A stretch of DNA of 64,000 nt from Alphaproteobacteria bacterium (GCA_009908505.1 JAAAPD010000016.1:1-64000), one strand, 5' to 3'. Positions 1 through 8,641 are shown, numbered from the stretch's first letter. Translations and numbers: made by a program. Notes: a model not told the origin generated them from the sequence alone.

Positions 1-1140
1 TTTGTGGCAGATGAACAGCTGCCGGATATCCTTAGGCGACAACTCCGCAAGCAACTGGTTCACCAGGTCGGCATCGGGGTGGTCGGTGGCCCGCAACGTG
101 TAGAAATAGCCCGGATGATCGCTGTCGATGCGCGGCCACGGCCCGCCATCCTCGGCCCAGCGCACAAGGTCGGACAGGCCGTGCCATTCGCCCGGCAACT
201 GGCCGTGATAGCGTCGGGCCAACCGCCGCAGGTCGCGCCGCGTGGCACCGGTCAGGTCCTCGCCCATGCCCGACGCCACGTCGGCCACGATGAAATCCAT
301 CTTCTGGCGCAGGATCGCGGCGGCATCTATGCCGCGCGCCTGGACGATGGGTTCGGCAAGGTCGTTGAGTTGCAGGAACTTCGCGATCGCCGCCCGTTCA
401 CCCTGCTCGAAAACGAACGGGATGGGCAGGCTCTCGCGCCAGTCCGCCGGGCCCATGGCAATGGCCGCCGGGTGATCCACGCCGCGAAACACGTAGAGCC
501 CGCCGAAATGCGCGGTCCAGAAATTCTCCTGCACAAAGCTCATCTGGCGCAGCGACAGCGGATTGCGGGTGATATCACCGGTCTTCTTCGCAAGGCCGAT
601 CATCTGCGCGATGAGCACGTCGTCATGCCAGGCCTCGTTTTCAGTCCTGAACCGGTCGATCAACCCTTTCAACGCGCCCGCCGTGGCCACCGCGCCATCG
701 GTCGTGTCCGCCTCGACCGTCAGCGTGCGGATATCGAACAGCCGCTGCGGCGTATCCAGCGCGAAAACCGAATTGACCAACTCCCCGGCCACCGCGTCGC
801 GCGCCGTCAGCGCGAAAAGCTCGCGCTCGTTCGCCTCGATGAATTGCCGCAGGATCCCCCGCGACATGGAAAACGTTGCGTCCAGAAGCGGCGCGGTCTT
901 CTGTTCGGTGGTCAGCAGGATGAACTGTCGGTTCACGCCCTCGTGGTTCAGGTAGAACCGGTCACCCAACTCATCGGCCACCTCAGGGCTTTGCCCGGCG
1001 ATGTCGATATGAAACTCGCTCAGCGCGGTCACCTTGCCCGTCAGCGCCTTCAGCGCCCGGTTATACCGCTCCACCAGCACCGGCGAGGTGACGGGGATCA
1101 GGTTGCCGAACATGAGGCCCTTTTCGATGAGGCGATTCAT
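1..1140 (-). CDS. Uncharacterised protein, 3' end outside window
   Basis: 380 codons are open from an ATG to the window edge with no stop, so the C-terminus is missing. The protein looks soluble, with mixed helix and strand character and no signal peptide or membrane segment. A Cys-x-His pair lies right at the visible end. I recognise no characterised family. It is the last visible member of a tight minus-strand gene set and starts 34 bases after the preceding small membrane-protein gene, so it is probably co-transcribed with the AAA ATPase upstream. Function unknown; a role alongside the ATPase is inference from operon position only. Confidence 0.82.
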   Translation of the reverse strand, partial: MNRLIEKGLMFGNLIPVTSPVLVERYNRALKALTGKVTALSEFHIDIAGQSPEVADELGDRFYLNHEGVNRQFILLTTEQKTAPLLDATFSMSRGILRQFIEANERELFALTARDAVAGELVNSVFALDTPQRLFDIRTLTVEADTTDGAVATAGALKGLIDRFRTENEAWHDDVLIAQMIGLAKKTGDITRNPLSLRQMSFVQENFWTAHFGGLYVFRGVDHPAAIAMGPADWRESLPIPFVFEQGERAAIAKFLQLNDLAEPIVQARGIDAAAILRQKMDFIVADVASGMGEDLTGATRRDLRRLARRYHGQLPGEWHGLSDLVRWAEDGGPWPRIDSDHPGYFYTLRATDHPDADLVNQLLAELSPKDIRQLFICHK

Positions 1141-1174
1141 CGGGGCCGCGCCTCGGAGAGCATCGTCAACCCCA

Positions 1175-1519
1175 TCACCAAACCTCCTCCTTCCAGCGTT
1201 TCGGCAGGCTGGCCACCGCCAGCAGCATGATCGGCCCCCACAGCAACGACGAGACCAGCCCAAGCCTGAGGAAATGCAGCAGGAATGCACCCCAGCCATC
1301 CTGCATCAGCGCCGCCCAGTTGATCCCCTGTGCCAGATAGAGCACCGTAAAGAACACGATCCCCAGCGCCAGCATGATCAGCGTTGAACAGAGCGCCAGA
1401 AGGATCAGCGGCTTCACCCCCTCGGGGAAGACGTGGAACAGCAACCGCGGCACGGCCCAGCCCATCGCCGTCAGCACCAAAGCTGGCAGGATCAGGTCGA
1501 GCGTCAGCCCCCCGGTCAT
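1175..1519 (-). CDS. Small membrane protein of ATPase operon (114 aa)
   Basis: A 114-residue hydrophobic protein with about three predicted membrane segments (roughly residues 7-29, 37-64 and 76-105) and a basic C-terminus (PKRWKEEVW). The start is fixed by a 4-bp ATGA overlap with the stop of the preceding gene, a sign of translational coupling. No family recognised. Together with the preceding 103-aa protein it may form a membrane anchor or channel for the cytosolic ATPase encoded just upstream; that is inferred from gene order alone. Confidence 0.8.
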   Translation of the reverse strand: MTGGLTLDLILPALVLTAMGWAVPRLLFHVFPEGVKPLILLALCSTLIMLALGIVFFTVLYLAQGINWAALMQDGWGAFLLHFLRLGLVSSLLWGPIMLLAVASLPKRWKEEVW

Positions 1520-1827
1520 TCGTCCCGTCCCGTGCGAGCGACCATGACCGACAAGGCGATGGCGGCCGCCGCGAACCCGATCATGATCAACAGGTTGGCC
1601 GGCTTGGTCTGCGCCGGAACATTCTCGGGCGCCGCCGTCGCCCCCCAGATCGCCACACCGAAGCGCGCGCCGACCAGCATGAACAGGCCCCAGACCAGCG
1701 GTATCGCCAGGATGCCCAACAGCATGCCCAATGCACCGCCGATCCGCGTCCAGATCAGGGGAACCACGATCACCACGACCAGGCCCGCCGCGACGGTCAG
1801 AAGGGTATAGACGATCGCCGCACTCAT
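1516..1827 (-). CDS. Small membrane protein of ATPase operon (103 aa)
   Basis: A 103-residue protein with three hydrophobic stretches (about residues 3-26, 31-57 and 78-97) separated by short loops; the loop before the last one is Pro/Glu-rich (APENVPAQ). The ATG overlaps the stop of the ATPase gene by 4 bases and its own stop overlaps the next start by 4 bases, so the three genes look translationally coupled. No known family recognised. Probably an inner-membrane partner of the ATPase. Confidence 0.8.
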   Translation of the reverse strand: MSAAIVYTLLTVAAGLVVVIVVPLIWTRIGGALGMLLGILAIPLVWGLFMLVGARFGVAIWGATAAPENVPAQTKPANLLIMIGFAAAAIALSVMVARTGRDE

Positions 1828-3758
1828 TCCCGGCCCTCCAGGTAGCGCCGCTTTGCTTCTTCCTGCCGGGCATAGTCGCGCACCATGTTCGAAATCGCCA
1901 CCTCGTCGGACTTGTCGGCATATCGGAATTCGCTGTCCGCGTAGCGGTTGATTTCCTGGATCACCATCTCGATGGTGATCGGCTGTCGCAGTTCGGAAAT
2001 CATCGCCTTCTTGGTCTCGTAATCCTTCCAGACGAAAAGCTCGGGGTTTTCCATCCACTCGTCGGGCAGTTCGAAATCCATCGCGCGGACCTTGACGGCG
2101 TCGGTAATGTTCTTGATCGCCCGGCCCGTGAACCGTTCGTCCGCCTTCTGGATGCCCTTGAGGTAGGTGCCCAGCTTGGCAATCGTGTCCAGTTCGCCGA
2201 TCTCGGACCGAACCCGCTCGTAAACCTGCAGCAGCCCCTCTTCCTTGGGGCGGTTGTGGCTGTCGAAACTGGCCGCAACGGCCTTCTTGATTTCCTGCGC
2301 GGCAAAGACGTCATGTTCGCCAACCGGGATGTCATGGTTTCGACCCATCAGCAGGTAGAGGATGTCGATGTAATCCTCGCGCGTCTGCGGCCCGTCGACA
2401 AGGAACCGCGCCCCGGCGCGCTGGCGCAGCGCGTCGTCGACGTTCTCGGGGTAGTTCGAGAACATGCCGAAGGTGCAGTTTCCGCGCACCACGGTATTGG
2501 CCCCTGCAAACGCCTCCATGAAGACCGCCGTGACCTCCTGCTGGCCGGCGCTGGATTGCCGGTCGCCGCGCTTGCCCGCGATCTGGTCGATATCGTCGAT
2601 CGTGCCGAAACCGATCACGCCCGGTTCGATCACGTTGTTGATGAAGGCACGGGCGTTCTGGCCCGACTTGCCCTGGTAGCTGTCGATATTGTCGATGCCG
2701 AAATTCTGATAGCGAAAAGTGTATCCCGCCGCCGCGCAGTAGTCGTTGATGAGCCCCGCCATCATCTGGATCAGCGTGGTCTTGCCCGTGCCGGGCGCGC
2801 CGTCGCCCATAAAGGTGAAGATGAAGCCGCCCAGTTCGGCGAAGGGGTTCAGGCGCCGGTCGAAATCATAGGCCATGAGCATCTTGGAAAGCTTCAGCGC
2901 CTGGTATTTCGCGATATGGTTGCCCACGACCTCGTTCGGCGTCTTGAAGGTCATGGTCAGGGTCTGTGCCTTCGCGGCCCGCGCCGGGGTGAAGCCGCGC
3001 AGGGTCAGGTCATCGGCCTCGACCTTCCATGTCGCCCCCTCGAACGGGCCCAGGCGCGCGGCGGTCGAAGCCCGCGCCGCGACCTTCGCCATCAGCTGTT
3101 CGGCAAAGGCAAGCACGGTGGGCACCAGCCGCTCTTCACTCGTTGCGAAGGCCCCGATGTCCTGGTCCAACTCCCAAAGCGCGCCGTGCAGGGCCAGCTG
3201 TGCATTGTCGGTCAGCACTTCCTCGACCTCGCCGATCTCGACGCTGTCCTCCGTGGCGTGCGGCGCGATCAGGAACGCGGTCGCATTGGCAAAGCAATGG
3301 GCCACGACCAGCGCCTCCGCCGTAAGCAACTCGCCGAACTCGGCCTTCTTGCCCGCGGGCAGCGACCCTTCGAGATTGGCACGCTTCAGGTCGGCCAGGC
3401 CGGTCCGGTCGGCATATTGTTCCCCCATGGCCAGCGCGATGGCCAGGGCCCGGCGCAGCCCGTGCAGCACCGTGGCCTGGATGGGCGAGATCAACGCGTC
3501 GCCACCGTCGCTTTCCTCGATCCGCACCACCAGTTGCACGCCCTCGCTACGCACCTGCCTTCGCGTGACCAGACCCGGGGTCGTGGACCGGAACGCGCGG
3601 CGGGTGCCGAGTCCGCTGGACCGTTCTTTTGGCGCGGCCTCTTTCGGCAAACCGATCCGGGGCACATGGTCAAAGCCCTGCAACATCGCCGTCGCAGCCT
3701 CGTAGTGCTTGACGATGTCCTCTTCTCGAAGCTCCATCTGGTCGGCTGTCTGGCTCAT
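1824..3758 (-). CDS. AAA-type ATPase, 644 aa, unknown system
   Basis: The C-terminal half is a clear AAA ATPase: Walker A GDGAPGTGKTT (residues 318-328), Walker B GTIDDID (385-391), a sensor-1-like Asn in MFSNYP near 435, and an arginine-rich LRQRAGAR near 445-452 in the arginine-finger position. The first 290 residues or so are mostly helical and match no domain I recognise. No membrane segments. The gene sits in the middle of a minus-strand set with four small or coiled-coil partners and overlaps the next gene by 4 bp. ATP-driven remodelling of a membrane-associated complex is plausible, but substrate and pathway are unknown. It is not a MoxR, ClpX or FtsH ortholog by motif context. Confidence 0.88.
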   Translation of the reverse strand: MSQTADQMELREEDIVKHYEAATAMLQGFDHVPRIGLPKEAAPKERSSGLGTRRAFRSTTPGLVTRRQVRSEGVQLVVRIEESDGGDALISPIQATVLHGLRRALAIALAMGEQYADRTGLADLKRANLEGSLPAGKKAEFGELLTAEALVVAHCFANATAFLIAPHATEDSVEIGEVEEVLTDNAQLALHGALWELDQDIGAFATSEERLVPTVLAFAEQLMAKVAARASTAARLGPFEGATWKVEADDLTLRGFTPARAAKAQTLTMTFKTPNEVVGNHIAKYQALKLSKMLMAYDFDRRLNPFAELGGFIFTFMGDGAPGTGKTTLIQMMAGLINDYCAAAGYTFRYQNFGIDNIDSYQGKSGQNARAFINNVIEPGVIGFGTIDDIDQIAGKRGDRQSSAGQQEVTAVFMEAFAGANTVVRGNCTFGMFSNYPENVDDALRQRAGARFLVDGPQTREDYIDILYLLMGRNHDIPVGEHDVFAAQEIKKAVAASFDSHNRPKEEGLLQVYERVRSEIGELDTIAKLGTYLKGIQKADERFTGRAIKNITDAVKVRAMDFELPDEWMENPELFVWKDYETKKAMISELRQPITIEMVIQEINRYADSEFRYADKSDEVAISNMVRDYARQEEAKRRYLEGRE

Positions 3759-3780
3759 CTCATACCTTTCTGCGGGACGA

Positions 3781-3800
3781 CCAAAATTCCAGAATTTTGG
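3781..3800. repeat. Palindromic AATTC-CA-GAATT element, copy 1
   Basis: A 20-base inverted repeat: nine-base arms CCAAAATTC and GAATTTTGG around a CA loop. It lies in the 48-base gap between the 369-aa protein gene and the ATPase gene, just upstream of the latter's start. Two further intergenic palindromes with the same core occur at 8642-8665 and 23039-23060. It could be a hairpin that modulates expression within the operon, or a small dispersed repeat. Confidence 0.6.
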
Positions 3801-3806
3801 TCCGCC

Positions 3807-4916
3807 TCAACGATAACTCAAAACACGTCCGGCCGGGCTAACCACGAATTTGCGCACCTCGCGAAACCCCGGCGGGTTGCGGTCCTCCAGAGCCTGGTAG
3901 GGCCGCTGCGGCAGGATGATCGCCCGTTCCATCCGCGTCGCCCCGGTATCCGCCCCCTGCCCGGCGAACGGGTCCAGCGCGAAGACCTGCCGTTCCACCG
4001 ACCGGAACCAGCCCGACTTTTCGCGTTCCGCCCGGTCGCTTACCAGCTCTTCCTCGGTCCAGACCAGCGCCCAATCCTCGCCCTCGGGCGCCTCGGCCAG
4101 CTCCAGAACCTCGCGCAGCGGACCGGCCTGCCGGGTGAAGGCATTCGAATACATCGGCCCCACATGGAACCGGCGCAACCGCTTGGGGTGCAGATCGTCG
4201 AAATCCTGGTCGAAGCCCCTGGCGATGGTCAGCAGCTTCAGATGTGCCAGGGCCTGCGCCATCAGGTGCGCCTGGGCCTCGGGCCAGCGGCGGTCGTCCT
4301 TGGGCAGGCCGGTGCGACCCGTATCCTCGACCTCCATCAGGTAAATGGTGGGCAGGTTGATCTGGCTGTCATAGACCGCCCAATGGACCAGGAACCGGCG
4401 GCGATCCTCGTCATTGCCCAGCCAGATCGCCTGCGGATCGTTGCGGGCCCAGAACAAATCGCCCCGCGCGAGTTCCTGGTAATAGAGCCGTTGGGACAGC
4501 GCGTATTGCAACTTGGTCGGGATCTCGCGGTCGCGCAGGATGACGCGTACCATTTCGTCTTTCAGTTGCTCTGTGCTGCGCATGCCCGCAAGGTGACGAT
4601 CGGCCTGGGCGGCGTCGTTGGCCATGGTCATCAGTTCGGTGGCAACGGGAAACCCGCTTTCGACCCGGTCGAATGTCAGCTTGCCGGCATGGGCGAAACG
4701 GCCCGAGAACTGGTATTTGTGGGCCAAGGCTCGAAAGGTGAAGGTCAAAGCGGTCAGGTAGCGCGCCAGCACCTCGACTTCGCGTTTCGATAGCCGCCCC
4801 TCGACCTCCATGTTCGCCGCCACCCGCGCCAGATGCCCGGTGATCCGTTCGAACTTGTCGAAATAGCGCCGAGTGACGCGGGTGTCCTCAAGCTGGAAAT
4901 GGTCGGAGGAGGTCAT
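3807..4916 (-). CDS. Uncharacterised 369-aa protein of ATPase operon
   Basis: A soluble, helix-rich protein with many charged residues (for example VILRDREIPTK and WLGNDEDRRRF) and no signal peptide. I chose the internal ATG because it has a GGAAGAG ribosome site just upstream and overlaps the stop of the preceding small membrane gene by 4 bases; the longer open frame would overlap that gene much further. The gap to the ATPase gene is 48 bases and contains a palindrome. No family recognised. Likely a cytosolic partner of the ATPase; function unknown. Confidence 0.8.
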   Translation of the reverse strand: MTSSDHFQLEDTRVTRRYFDKFERITGHLARVAANMEVEGRLSKREVEVLARYLTALTFTFRALAHKYQFSGRFAHAGKLTFDRVESGFPVATELMTMANDAAQADRHLAGMRSTEQLKDEMVRVILRDREIPTKLQYALSQRLYYQELARGDLFWARNDPQAIWLGNDEDRRRFLVHWAVYDSQINLPTIYLMEVEDTGRTGLPKDDRRWPEAQAHLMAQALAHLKLLTIARGFDQDFDDLHPKRLRRFHVGPMYSNAFTRQAGPLREVLELAEAPEGEDWALVWTEEELVSDRAEREKSGWFRSVERQVFALDPFAGQGADTGATRMERAIILPQRPYQALEDRNPPGFREVRKFVVSPAGRVLSYR

Positions 4917-5152
4917 CGTCTCTTCCACGGAAATGGTCCGAGGAACCGTTCGACGCGGATGGCCCATAGCGTCGCGCGGGGCACGAACCGGCCAAGAAAG
5001 AACAGGAGCACGTCGAGCCCGGCCACGATCTGCGCGAGCATGAATACCGCGACCGCAGACGACCCGTATCCGGCGACGAAACCGGCAAACGCCAAAGCCA
5101 AACCGGCGAACTGAACCGCGTCCCGACGCTTGAAGGTCACGTTGCCGGTCAT
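4913..5152 (-). CDS. Small membrane protein of ATPase operon (79 aa)
   Basis: A 79-residue protein with a short basic N-terminus (TFKRRD), two hydrophobic segments (about residues 12-30 and 32-54) and a basic, aromatic tail (FPWKRR). It starts 40 bases after the coiled-coil gene and overlaps the 369-aa gene by 4 bases. No family recognised. With the two other small membrane proteins of this set it suggests that the system works at the inner membrane. Confidence 0.75.
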   Translation of the reverse strand: MTGNVTFKRRDAVQFAGLALAFAGFVAGYGSSAVAVFMLAQIVAGLDVLLFFLGRFVPRATLWAIRVERFLGPFPWKRR

Positions 5153-5192
5153 CGACTCCGCCCCGCCCTTGTCGCCTTCGCCGCCGACAAGA

Positions 5193-6269
5193 TCAGGCCC
5201 CATACAGGTTCTTGTCGTGCTTCTCGACGATCTTCTGGAACCGCCGGACGAACCGTTCGTCTGCCTTTGCCTTCTGTTCCAGCACCTCGCGGGCAAAGAC
5301 CATGTGGTCCTCGTGCGCCTCCAGCATGTCGGCCATCCGGGCATTGGTGGCGCCGCCGATTGCGGCCATGGCCGTCTGGGCCTCTTCATCCGTCTTCACG
5401 CCGATCTCGTTGATGCGGTGGGCCACGTCCTGTTGCTGCGCGGTCTTCAACGACTTGGTCAGCGCATCGTAAAGCACCACGCGCTGCTTGGTGTCGGTCT
5501 GCAGCTTGTTGATGAGGACCATCTGCGTCGCCGCCTGGTTCTGCAGGCTGTCGATCCAGGTCTTGCCCTTCTCGATATAGCGTTCCAGTGTCTGGCTCTT
5601 GGCCAGCTTCACCTGTTCCGACTGCACCAGCTCGTTGTATTTCGCGTTCAACTCGGCCAGCTCGGTTTCCAGCTTGGTGCGGGCGGCGGCATCCTGTTCG
5701 ACGCTTATCTTGTTTTCCAGCTCGATGATCTTTGGGTCCATCGCCAGGATCTCGGCCCGCGCGGCCTCGAGTTCTCCCACCACCGCTTCGCGCTCGTCCA
5801 GCGTCACCGACAGGTTGCCCTCGACCTTGTCCTTCTGTTCGTTCAGCACGGCCAGCTGACCCTCCAGCAGGCCCGTGATCACGTCGGACTTGGAAATCAG
5901 GTCCTGCAGCTTGTCATCCACGCTGGCGGTGCGCATCCGTTCCTGGCGCATCGATTCGGCCTTGCCCTTGGAAAAGAAGCCCACGACGGTTTCCCAGCCG
6001 GTCTTGGACCGCATCTCGTCGAAATTCTTTTGGAAACCGGCGGTGACATCATCCAGCCCCATGATGAGCTCCGCGATATTCGCGTTCATCGCCTCGGTAT
6101 GGGCGTGGACATCTTCCAGTGTCGCATTTTCGATATCGACTGCGATATCCTCGCCGCTTTCCATCTTCTGGCGCGCGGTTTCGATGCGGCTGGTCAGTTC
6201 CTGGATCTTCGCCTGCGCGTCCTGAACCTGGGTCTGCGACTCGCGAATCTGGGCATCGAAATCGGCCAT
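5193..6269 (-). CDS. Long coiled-coil protein, first gene of ATPase operon
   Basis: 358 residues, almost entirely helical with heptad-like spacing and high Glu, Lys, Gln and Ala content; no signal peptide or membrane segment. Only a short stretch around residues 90-115 (GFFSKGKAESMRQ) breaks the helix. A GAGG ribosome site precedes the ATG. The segment with ATQMVLINKLQTDTK vaguely recalls TelA/KlaA-type toxic-anion-resistance proteins, but I cannot establish homology by eye. It begins the minus-strand set and probably carries its promoter in the 147-base gap upstream. A scaffold or filament partner for the ATPase is a reasonable guess. Confidence 0.82.
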   Translation of the reverse strand: MADFDAQIRESQTQVQDAQAKIQELTSRIETARQKMESGEDIAVDIENATLEDVHAHTEAMNANIAELIMGLDDVTAGFQKNFDEMRSKTGWETVVGFFSKGKAESMRQERMRTASVDDKLQDLISKSDVITGLLEGQLAVLNEQKDKVEGNLSVTLDEREAVVGELEAARAEILAMDPKIIELENKISVEQDAAARTKLETELAELNAKYNELVQSEQVKLAKSQTLERYIEKGKTWIDSLQNQAATQMVLINKLQTDTKQRVVLYDALTKSLKTAQQQDVAHRINEIGVKTDEEAQTAMAAIGGATNARMADMLEAHEDHMVFAREVLEQKAKADERFVRRFQKIVEKHDKNLYGA

Positions 6270-6416
6270 CTGGAATCCTCACTGTTTCAACTTTCTGAAC
6301 TTGTATGGGCGATGTTAATGGCATTTTCACGACCCGTGTAGCGGGAAATGGCCGCGCAAAATGCCCCGATGCACGCCCGAGGATGGCGGCCAGACGCGGC
6401 TCGCGCCGTCCGACGG

Positions 6417-7265
6417 TCAGGCGTCGCCCGTCGTCTCGTCGGCTTCCGCCCCGGCAATGGCATCCGGCGCAGCCTCTTCGCCCGCGTCGTCGTCGGAATC
6501 GGTGCTTTCGTCCTCGGCGTCAACGTCGGTCGCGCCGTAGATGGATTCCGGGTCGATGATCGTCGGTGGCAACTCGACACCGCGATTGGCAAGCGCCTCG
6601 CCCTCGGCGGCCACGCTTTCCTCGTAAGTGCGCACGGTGACGCGGGCGCCCCGCTCAACCCGTTCGTAAAGGTCGATGATGTCGTGGTTGAACAGACGGA
6701 TGCACCCCGCCGACCCGGAATTCCCGATCGAAGGCAGGTCATTGGTGCCGTGAATCCGGAAAAAGGTATCGCGCCCGTTCTGGTAGAGATACAGCGCCCG
6801 GGCCCCCAACGGGCTGGCCAGCCCGCCATCCACACCGTCAGCGAAGGGGCCATAGACCTCGGGCTGGGTGCGCAGCATGTTCGCGGTGGGCATCCAGCCG
6901 GGCCATTCGCGTTTCATGCCGACGGTCGAATCCTCGCGCATGCTCAATCCGGCCCGGCCCACGGCGATGGGATAGCGCACCGCCGCGCCGTCCTCTTCGA
7001 CGAAATAGAGGAATTTCGCATGGGGATCGACGATGATCGTGCCGGGCTCTTCGGGGCCGTCATGGACAACAGGCATGCGGCGATTCACGCCCTGCAGGTA
7101 TTCCGGCGGCACGGGCGGCAGGGTGTATTCGCCGTCTTCGACCACACCGTAATCCGTCACGATCTCGTCCACCGGCACTCCGCCGATCATTTCGGGGTCG
7201 CGCGCGCAGCCCAAAAGGGCCATCAGCGAAATGAGCGGGATCGAGACACGAAGGATGGGGCGCAT
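6417..7265 (-). CDS. L,D-transpeptidase lipoprotein (YkuD family)
   Basis: Predicted 282-aa lipoprotein: signal peptide ending in lipobox LLGC at about residues 16-19. The catalytic YkuD signature is present as HGTN followed by SAGCIRL, giving the His and the active Cys. The family cross-links peptidoglycan stem peptides, or attaches protein to them, in the periplasm. The roughly 40-residue C-terminal tail is extremely acidic (DAEDESTDSDDDAGEE) and likely disordered. The start was chosen for the signal peptide; the open frame extends 18 codons further upstream. Monocistronic between the ATPase set and creatinase. Confidence 0.9.
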   Translation of the reverse strand: MRPILRVSIPLISLMALLGCARDPEMIGGVPVDEIVTDYGVVEDGEYTLPPVPPEYLQGVNRRMPVVHDGPEEPGTIIVDPHAKFLYFVEEDGAAVRYPIAVGRAGLSMREDSTVGMKREWPGWMPTANMLRTQPEVYGPFADGVDGGLASPLGARALYLYQNGRDTFFRIHGTNDLPSIGNSGSAGCIRLFNHDIIDLYERVERGARVTVRTYEESVAAEGEALANRGVELPPTIIDPESIYGATDVDAEDESTDSDDDAGEEAAPDAIAGAEADETTGDA

Positions 7266-7331
7266 TGGTTGTTCCTTTATCAGTCGGCGGCAGACTAGCA
7301 GCCCCCGACTACATGGCAATCCCGGTCCGGC

Positions 7332-8534
7332 CTAGCCGACCACGTTGAAGTCCGGTCCGTAGGGAAAGCCGGTGATGTTCTCGTTGCCGTCCTCGGTGAT
7401 GACAAGGATATCGTGTTCACGATATCCGCCGGCGCCGGGCTGGCCCTCGGGGATGGTGAGCATCGGTTCCATCGAGATCACCATGCCCGGTTCAAGAACC
7501 GTGTCGATATCCTCGCGCAGTTCCAGGCCCGCCTCGCGCCCGTAGTAATGCGACAATACGCCGAAGGAATGGCCATAGCCGAAGGTGCGATATTGCAACA
7601 GGTCTCGATCCGCGAAGAAGTCGTTGATCTTCTCGGTGATGGCGGCACAGCTGACCCCGGGCTTCAGCAGGGACATGCCATATTCATGGGCCGCGACATT
7701 GGCCTCCCAGATCTTCAGGCTGGCCGGATTCACCGCGCCCATGAACATCGTCCGTTCAAGCGCGGTGTAATAGCCCGAGATCATCGGGAAGGTATTGAGG
7801 CTCAGGATATCCCCGCGCTGAACCTGGCGGGCCGTCACTGGGTTATGGGCGCCGTCGGTGTTGATGCCCGACTGGAACCAGACCCAGGTGTCGCGATATT
7901 CGGCGTCGGGAAACCGGGCGGCGATTTCAAGCTCCATCGCGTCGCGCCCCGCCATGGCGATGTCGATTTCCCGTGCGCCTTCGCGCACCGCGTCGCGGAT
8001 CGCGTAGCCACCCACATCGGCCACGTTGGCCCCGGCTCGAATCAGCGCGATCTCGGCCTCGGACTTGCGCATGCGCTGCGCCATGGTCGCGGATGCGATA
8101 TCGAGCGTCACGGCCGGTTCCAGGAAATCCTCCAGCAGGTCGCGCTGCAGCAGCGTCAGGTGGTCCGCCTCGATCCCGATCACGGCCCCGACGCCGGTGA
8201 CGGACCTGATCGCCCGCCAGTAGTTGTTCCGCTGCCAGTCGGTATAGGTGATGCTGTCCCCGAAGGACCGCCGCCAGGGTTGGGCGGCGTCGATCCCGGC
8301 GCTGATGGTCACGCAATCGGTCTCGGTCACGACCAGGCCATAGGGCCGTCCGAACGCGCAGTAGAGAAAACCCGAGTAGTAGGCGATGTTGTGCATCGAG
8401 GTGAATACGCAGGCTGTCATGCCGTTGTCTTCCATCGCGGCACGCAGATCGGCAAGCCGCGCTTCGTATTCCGAGGCCTCGAACGGCAACACCCGGTCAC
8501 CTTGATGAAAACGGTAGTAGTCAGGACGGTCCAT
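7332..8534 (-). CDS. Creatinase (creatine amidinohydrolase)
   Basis: 400 residues with the pita-bread (M24-like) fold of creatinase, which hydrolyses creatine to sarcosine and urea. From memory it matches Pseudomonas creatinase almost end to end: FLYCAFGRPYGLVVT, WFQSGINTDGAHNPVT with the catalytic His (His230), TALERT (Glu260), the FGYGHSFG and SHYYGREAGLELRED stretch, SMEPM and GGYREHDI. Family length is about 403, so it is complete. This is creatinase rather than a metal-dependent Xaa-Pro peptidase. No creatininase, sarcosine oxidase or urease gene is in this window. It diverges from the DUF418 gene across a 212-base spacer. Confidence 0.9.
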   Translation of the reverse strand: MDRPDYYRFHQGDRVLPFEASEYEARLADLRAAMEDNGMTACVFTSMHNIAYYSGFLYCAFGRPYGLVVTETDCVTISAGIDAAQPWRRSFGDSITYTDWQRNNYWRAIRSVTGVGAVIGIEADHLTLLQRDLLEDFLEPAVTLDIASATMAQRMRKSEAEIALIRAGANVADVGGYAIRDAVREGAREIDIAMAGRDAMELEIAARFPDAEYRDTWVWFQSGINTDGAHNPVTARQVQRGDILSLNTFPMISGYYTALERTMFMGAVNPASLKIWEANVAAHEYGMSLLKPGVSCAAITEKINDFFADRDLLQYRTFGYGHSFGVLSHYYGREAGLELREDIDTVLEPGMVISMEPMLTIPEGQPGAGGYREHDILVITEDGNENITGFPYGPDFNVVG

Positions 8535-8641
8535 GTTCGGCCCCCTTCGTCAAAAGAGGTCCCGGCGTTCAGGACGGACAAGCGCAGGAATTGGGGGCGA
8601 CGCCATCGCGCCCCGCGCAGGTCTCTCCTTAGGCAGACAGG

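Noticed and set aside
1731-4793. A 1020-codon open frame on the plus strand
   Set aside because: It lies opposite the AAA ATPase and 369-aa genes, has Arg/His/Gln-rich composition typical of antisense GC-rich frames, and shows no motif. The minus-strand genes have clear motifs and coupled starts.
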